DNA of 17,901 nucleotides from Candidatus Moraniibacteriota bacterium (GTDB lineage Bacteria > Patescibacteriota > Minisyncoccia > Moranbacterales > UBA9337): positions 1 through 17,901 of the forward strand of contig JALNYX010000017.1 in the NCBI GenBank assembly GCA_023229615.1, written 5' to 3'. The translations under genes were made by a program, and so were the position numbers. Each line of letters begins with the position of its first letter. Within the stretch, counting starts at the first letter, position 1. Positions 14,372 through 17,901 of this stretch are shown in pieces. The notes beneath the pieces were generated by a model. It did no database searches, was not told where the DNA came from, and saw only the letters and a program-made list of their open reading frames with translations.

Positions 14372-15025
14372 TTAAAATTTTAAAGTAGATAACACGCCCT
14401 TAAACATATCGACACCACAATTCTCTTCAAAATTGACAAGAGCATACTTTCCTCCTTTGAAAAATAATAACTCTACGCTCTTATCAAAATTTTCTGAGTT
14501 TATTTTTTCTTCAATATTTTTATTTCGCATATTCAATATCGGATATGCAATATTATTTTTTTTAATATACCACTGATCACCTTTCGATATCCAATTCCTG
14601 GCTCGCAGCATATTTATTGCCCACCCGCCATCAGATATTACAACTTTACACTCATTATTTTTACCTGTCGCATAATCACCAACATCATCTTTGTCTTTAC
14701 GAATAAAAGGTATGTATTTCAAATCTTCATCCAAGTTCTTGATTTCATAATCATCAGGATACTTGAATGAAAAACCGTATTTTTTACTTTCATAATTTTT
14801 CCAGTTCGATGTATCCACATCACTAACCACAAATTCTTTCTCACTTTTCATTAAACGATCACTAATATTTTCAATATAATATTTATTTGAATCGGATAAT
14901 CCAATCAAATAATGCGGCAAAAAAGTAGTATCATAACTTGCAAGTGTATACATACACCATCCTCCACTAATTAAAACTACTAAAATTATCACTATTATTA
15001 AATTCTTTACACACTTGCTATTCAT
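14372..15025 (-). CDS. Membrane-anchored extracytoplasmic protein, tandem paralogue A
   Basis: 217 residues, unrecognised family. One N-terminal hydrophobic helix (8-30, NLIIVIILVVLISGGWCMYT) anchors or exports an extracytoplasmic domain. It is a diverged paralogue of the gene at 15198-15860. Shared landmarks in order are a YY after the helix, KYGFSFKYPDDYE (FNYPE in the partner), C-x-V/L-x-I-x-x-x-GW, WYIKKN (WYIRKN), a late ENC/ENKC, and a C-terminal TLKF/TFRF. The two conserved Cys may form a disulfide. The YGFSF-x-YP motif recalls PsbP/lipoprotein-like beta domains common in Patescibacteria, but this is only a resemblance. No Shine-Dalgarno. The start fits the alignment with the partner. 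Confidence 0.75.
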   Translation of the reverse strand: MNSKCVKNLIIVIILVVLISGGWCMYTLASYDTTFLPHYLIGLSDSNKYYIENISDRLMKSEKEFVVSDVDTSNWKNYESKKYGFSFKYPDDYEIKNLDEDLKYIPFIRKDKDDVGDYATGKNNECKVVISDGGWAINMLRARNWISKGDQWYIKKNNIAYPILNMRNKNIEEKINSENFDKSVELLFFKGGKYALVNFEENCGVDMFKGVLSTLKF

Positions 15026-15049
15026 ATTTATCTTGAAAATTAATTTTCA

Positions 15050-15133
15050 CTAGACTTCATTCAAGCCATCATGAGACTTAACAAAAATCAACATTTCGTT
15101 CTCTTGTGTCCTCTTGAAAACAATCTTTTTCAT
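15050..15133 (-). pseudogene. 27-codon ORF, probable internally deleted relative of the small secreted protein
   Basis: It starts with ATG after a strong AAAAGGAGGAAAG and runs 27 codons to TAG. The start region matches that of the IS-split gene (MKKIVF against MKKIIF, with similar DNA before the ATG). The tail TQENEMLIFVKSHDGLNEV resembles the AQENDMMVVVGYD segment of that gene's C-terminal half. The roughly 75 residues in between are missing. So it looks like a deletion remnant that still carries its ribosome-binding site. It could instead be a leader peptide for the paralogue 25 nt downstream. Confidence 0.5.
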
Positions 15134-15197
15134 CTTTCCTCCTTTTAGGCTTAAGATCCTGAAATTATTAAAAAATCAGGCTATAACACTTATAATT

Positions 15198-15860
15198 TTA
15201 CCTCACGAAGCGAAAAGTTGCAAATATTTTTCTTATAACGCCCTCTGAACATTTATTTTCATAATCTGCTATCTTAATAAACGTAAATGGATTTTTTTCT
15301 GAAATAAAAACTACGCTCATAAATTGAATGTCATCCGATATTTCTTCCTGCTGATTATTTTTAAACCTAGAGCTTGTGATTTTAAATACAGCATCATTTT
15401 TTCGAATATACCACAATTCATCTATTTTTCCATTTTTAATATCGCTCATTACCCTGCGTCTTTTCCGGGGAAGCCATTTTCTTCCAACCTCCCATCCGTT
15501 ACTTTCTATCTCCAACCTACACTCCTCCTTAAGATTACCAACATCTTTAAATTTAATATAATGACCATCGTTTAACACAGTTAAATCCAAATTTTCAGGA
15601 TAATTAAATTCAAAACTGAGGCTATTATCTTTATATATTTTCCCATTAGAAATATCCGAATCATTAATTTCATATTCTTGTCCGTACCTTAAAAGCGATG
15701 CGCCGATATACTTTTGATAATATACGTACGGATTAGATAATTCAATTGCATATAGAGGAGAAAATACTCCATTAAAAAAAATCAATGAATACATAAACCA
15801 GAAAAACACCCTAAAAACAACAATAGCTAATATTAATAAAGTTATGCTTTTTTTTCTCAT
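15198..15860 (-). CDS. Membrane-anchored extracytoplasmic protein, tandem paralogue B
   Basis: 220 residues. N-terminal hydrophobic helix at about 6-31 (SITLLILAIVVFRVFFWFMY). The soluble domain shares the landmarks of paralogue A: VYY, FEFNYPE, C-R-L-E-I-E-S-N-G-W, WYIRKN, YENKC, FATFRF. A basic stretch (KWLPRKRRRV) at about residue 128 is not in A. The upstream sequence resembles that of A (GTTGATTTTTGTTAA followed by a TTAATTTT block before the ATG), so the duplication included the leader. Function unknown; the extracytoplasmic location is inferred from the single helix and Cys pair. Confidence 0.75.
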   Translation of the reverse strand: MRKKSITLLILAIVVFRVFFWFMYSLIFFNGVFSPLYAIELSNPYVYYQKYIGASLLRYGQEYEINDSDISNGKIYKDNSLSFEFNYPENLDLTVLNDGHYIKFKDVGNLKEECRLEIESNGWEVGRKWLPRKRRRVMSDIKNGKIDELWYIRKNDAVFKITSSRFKNNQQEEISDDIQFMSVVFISEKNPFTFIKIADYENKCSEGVIRKIFATFRFVR

Positions 15861-15884
15861 ATCTATTTTTAAAATTAACTTTCT

Positions 15885-15938
15885 TTAAACTTTGCTTAAA
15901 TTATCATAGCCTTTAACAAAAATCAACCTACGCAACAT
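15885..15938 (-). pseudogene. Tail fragment of a small secreted-protein relative upstream of paralogue B
   Basis: A 17-codon stretch, MLRRLIFVKGYDNLSKV then TAA. LIFVKGYDNLSKV aligns with LIFVKSHDGLNEV upstream of paralogue A and with MMVVVGYD of the IS-split gene. No ribosome-binding site is visible, so this is likely a leftover C-terminus and not an expressed peptide. Confidence 0.4.
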
Positions 15939-15954
15939 TTATTGTAATTATTTT

Positions 15955-16869
15955 TCATTGCTTAAGTTCAAGAAATAATTGCGATTTTGGATTTTTCAAA
16001 AAATATTCCAACGCCAGAATTGCCATTCCGGTTGTGTGCGCGTCGACTTCGCTTCGACCAATGTCTTGCCATCCGTTTGACTCATTTTGAAAATTAGCCT
16101 GAATCAAGTTAATCCATTCCTTCTCCACCTTCTCGCCTTCCCCTGCCCAATAAAGAAAAACTATTCTTTCGGCATACAAATCGCTGAATTTTTCATCTCT
16201 TTCTTGTGCTAAAACAATCTCATCAATAACTCTACTTTTAACCTTTTTTATTTCCGCCTCATCAAAACATTTTCCATTTTCCAAAAACAAAAGCCCGAGC
16301 AAAAAATGCGTATCAAGATATCCCCCTTTTCCATCATTCAGCAGTCCCATAACTTTCCAATCCAATCCGTCATATCCAGTCGATTTGCAATAAAGCGCTT
16401 TGAGCAAAACATCATCCCAAGGATCTTCCAAATATTCTTTACCGCCTTCAATTTCATAAAAACGATTTTCCAAATATTCGTTATCCGAAACAAAATTTTT
16501 CAAATCATCAACATTTTCAAAATTTCTTTTTATATCCACATTCAAATCCGCACCGCCATCCAACATACCATAAAAAGGATTTTTTCTTGTTTCTTTTTCA
16601 TATCCTTCCTTCAATTTTTTATTTTCAAAACCTCCATCCAATTGGACGATTTTCCTCCATAAAATATATTCGTCTATTTTCAATTGAATATTCTCATTCT
16701 GATAAAATTTTCGCGCTTGAAGTAAAACAGGGGCATTTTGAAAATATTTTTGCGCTCCAAAAATCCAGATTGCATTCGGACAAAAAAAATACAAAAAACC
16801 ATCCGAGGCAATCAGCATTAAAAACGCCGCGATCAAAAAAACCAGTATTTTCCTTTTTTCTGTTTTCAT
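15955..16869 (-). CDS. Membrane-anchored helical-repeat protein, possible terpenoid-cyclase-like toroid fold
   Basis: 304 residues. Basic N-terminus then a hydrophobic helix at about 8-29 (LVFLIAAFLMLIASDGFLYF), so it is anchored with its bulk outside. The rest is predicted helical with repeated Leu-rich helices. The segment NGWQDIGRSEVDAHTTGMAI followed by LALEYFL (265-291), and DTHFLLGLLFLENG earlier, recall the D-x-H-x-T-x-x-A-L-x-A-L pattern of alpha/alpha-toroid repeats (prenyltransferase/squalene-oxidase type). The similarity is by eye only and no catalytic Asp motif is evident. A TATAAT box lies 6 nt before the ATG, so the transcript is likely leaderless. It is divergent from the metalloprotease gene across 143 bp. 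It uses TGA as its stop. Confidence 0.75.
   Translation of the reverse strand: MKTEKRKILVFLIAAFLMLIASDGFLYFFCPNAIWIFGAQKYFQNAPVLLQARKFYQNENIQLKIDEYILWRKIVQLDGGFENKKLKEGYEKETRKNPFYGMLDGGADLNVDIKRNFENVDDLKNFVSDNEYLENRFYEIEGGKEYLEDPWDDVLLKALYCKSTGYDGLDWKVMGLLNDGKGGYLDTHFLLGLLFLENGKCFDEAEIKKVKSRVIDEIVLAQERDEKFSDLYAERIVFLYWAGEGEKVEKEWINLIQANFQNESNGWQDIGRSEVDAHTTGMAILALEYFLKNPKSQLFLELKQ
15965..15980 (+). repeat. 16-bp direct repeat, right copy (possible island boundary)
   Basis: Exact match to 10951-10966. It lies in the last codons of the helical-repeat gene (LFLEL before KQ-stop), a place where integrating elements often recombine. The accessory block lies between the two copies. Confidence 0.5.
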
Positions 16870-16875
16870 ACTTCA

Positions 16876-16881
16876 ATTATA
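16876..16881 (-). promoter_or_regulatory. TATAAT -10 box, 6 nt before ATG (leaderless)
   Basis: Perfect TATAAT on minus, six bases (TGAAGT) before the ATG at 16869. Transcription should begin at the start codon. Confidence 0.65.
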
Positions 16882-16899
16882 GCTTATTGGCGGATTTTG

Positions 16900-16908
16900 T
16901 GGTATAAA
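16900..16908 (+). promoter_or_regulatory. Candidate extended -10 promoter (TGGTATAAA) for the metalloprotease gene
   Basis: TGG followed by TATAAA on plus, about 104 bp before the ATG at 17013, divergent from the minus promoter 20 bp away. A second weak TATAAC box is at 16938-16943. No -35 hexamer or Shine-Dalgarno is seen, so the real start of transcription is uncertain. Confidence 0.4.
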
Positions 16909-17012
16909 ATATGTACCGCTTTCAAACATTTACTATTTTATAACTTATGCATTTTTCCAAATAAAAGCGCTCTTTCTTTCCCAAAAAATAATGAATTTTT
17001 CTTTTTACTCCT

Positions 17013-17901
17013 ATGCTAACTTTTATCAAAAAATATTTTTTTCTCGCCATAATTTCCATTTTTGGCGGCGCAAGTATTGGTGTGGCGATTTTTGCTTTTC
17101 CTAATGCTTTTGACATATCCCCTCAACGCCCAGGATGCGAACAACCCATTCATTGGAGCTTGGGAGAAATCGACAGCCGGTTTCCTCTTGATGCCAAACA
17201 ATTCCGCCAAGCCGCTTTTGAAGCGGAAAAAATCTGGGAAAACGCCCTCGGGAAAGATGTGTTTGTTTTTGACCCGCAATCTTCTTTTCAAATCAAAACC
17301 GAATTCGACCAGCGCCAGCAAATGACCTATGAAGCGCAAGATTTAGAAAAAAATATCGGTACCTATGAAAAAGAATCGACATTATTGGAAAATGATTACC
17401 AAACGCTCAAGAGCCAATACGAAAAAGAAATGAATCAATTTAATTTACTGAAAAAAGAATTCGACCAGAAATTAGATGAATACAACGAAGCTGTGGCTGA
17501 TTGGAATTCCAGCGACCGGACATCTTCCGACGAATATGACGAATTAACAGACAAAGAAGACGCACTGAAAAAACTGCAAAAAAAACTGCAATCCGCTAGT
17601 GAAACCGTGAACGACACTGCTGATAAACTGAATACTTTGGCGCAAAAACTCAACATTAAAACCGCCAATGTCAACAAAATTATTGAAACTTTCAAAGAAA
17701 AATACGGCGAAGCAAAACCTTTCGTGCAAGGGTTGTATTATCCGCCACTTCAAGGCATTACTATTTTTGAATTCAAGGAAAAGGAAGATTTGCGCCTGGT
17801 GTTGGCGCACGAAATGGGACACGCACTGGGAATCGAAGAACATATCAAAGATAATCCGGCTTCGCTTATGTATTACTTGATGGATCAGCAAGATATTGAA
17901 A
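17013..17901 (+). CDS. Matrixin-like zinc metalloprotease with inserted coiled coil (3' truncated by window edge)
   Basis: 296 codons to the window end. The ATG at 17013 is the first start after an in-frame TGA at 16992. An N-terminal hydrophobic helix at about 8-30 anchors or exports it. Residues about 45-96 look like the first half of a matrixin-type fold (IHWSLGEIDSRFP, AAFEAEKIWENAL, F-Q-I-K-T). A long charged region at about 97-232 with heptad-like Leu/Ile/Glu/Lys is a probable coiled coil. The fold then resumes with FVQGLYYPPLQGITIFEF, the zinc motif HEMGHALGIEEH (H266, E267, H270, H277) and a Met-turn-like SLMYYLM. The third His is one residue later than in HExxHxxGxxH, with Glu276 at the usual place. 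Likely a surface protease; its substrate is unknown. Confidence 0.82.
   Translation, partial: MLTFIKKYFFLAIISIFGGASIGVAIFAFPNAFDISPQRPGCEQPIHWSLGEIDSRFPLDAKQFRQAAFEAEKIWENALGKDVFVFDPQSSFQIKTEFDQRQQMTYEAQDLEKNIGTYEKESTLLENDYQTLKSQYEKEMNQFNLLKKEFDQKLDEYNEAVADWNSSDRTSSDEYDELTDKEDALKKLQKKLQSASETVNDTADKLNTLAQKLNIKTANVNKIIETFKEKYGEAKPFVQGLYYPPLQGITIFEFKEKEDLRLVLAHEMGHALGIEEHIKDNPASLMYYLMDQQDIE

Noticed and set aside
15158..15180. CCTGA/TCAGG hairpin after paralogue B as a terminator
   Set aside because: The stem is only 5 bp with a long AT loop and no T-run at the right place.
16911..16943. Ten-codon ORF (MYRFQTFTIL) just after the plus-strand -10 box
   Set aside because: No ribosome-binding site or similarity; too short to support.
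1..17901. Recoded TGA (Gly) genetic code of Gracilibacteria/SR1
   Set aside because: TGA ends the helical-repeat gene and the restored secreted gene, and long genes contain no internal TGA.

Overview
The window looks like part of a small-genome, AT-rich bacterial chromosome, most likely a Candidate Phyla Radiation (Patescibacteria) lineage. This is an inference from four things: the gene types (a large repeat-rich surface protein, an O-antigen-ligase-like membrane protein, cyclophilin lipoprotein, TsaE, DNA polymerase I, many small single-helix secreted proteins of unknown function), dense packing, near-absence of Shine-Dalgarno sequences on most genes, and one-strand gene order. TGA is used as a normal stop (for example at 15955), so this is not the TGA=Gly code of Gracilibacteria. 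Nearly everything is on the minus strand; only the transposase and the last, truncated gene are on plus.

Region by region (minus-strand genes read from high to low coordinates). 1-3400: the N-terminal 1133 residues of a giant secreted or surface protein that runs off the left edge. 3457-5260: O-antigen-ligase-like protein preceded by a small membrane protein, 1 nt apart. 5347-8052: polA with an intact 5' nuclease and polymerase but an apparently dead 3'-5' exonuclease. 8118-8834: cyclophilin-type lipoprotein. 8972-9487: tsaE. 9582-10898: two hypothetical genes. 10983-15938: an accessory block with a CARDB-repeat secreted protein, a small secreted protein split by an IS481-like insertion, two tandem paralogous membrane-anchored proteins, and decayed relatives of the small secreted protein. 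15955-16869: a helical-repeat membrane-anchored protein. 17013-17901: a matrixin-like zinc metalloprotease, truncated by the right edge.

Three signals run across genes. (1) A family of composite heptanucleotide repeats (units such as TAAGACG and GAAAATT/GGAAATT) lies between genes and has also landed in frame inside two genes, adding about 58, 49 and 30 residues, and it supplies the C-terminus and stop codon of tsaE. (2) Several genes have a TATAAT box only 6-7 nt before the ATG, which predicts leaderless transcripts, whereas the CARDB operon has strong Shine-Dalgarno sites, as if acquired from elsewhere. (3) The IS insertion can be undone on paper: removing 1013 bp plus one 9-bp target duplication restores a 109-residue secreted protein.

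No tRNA, rRNA, CRISPR array or riboswitch was recognised. No gene-free stretch exceeds 300 bases.
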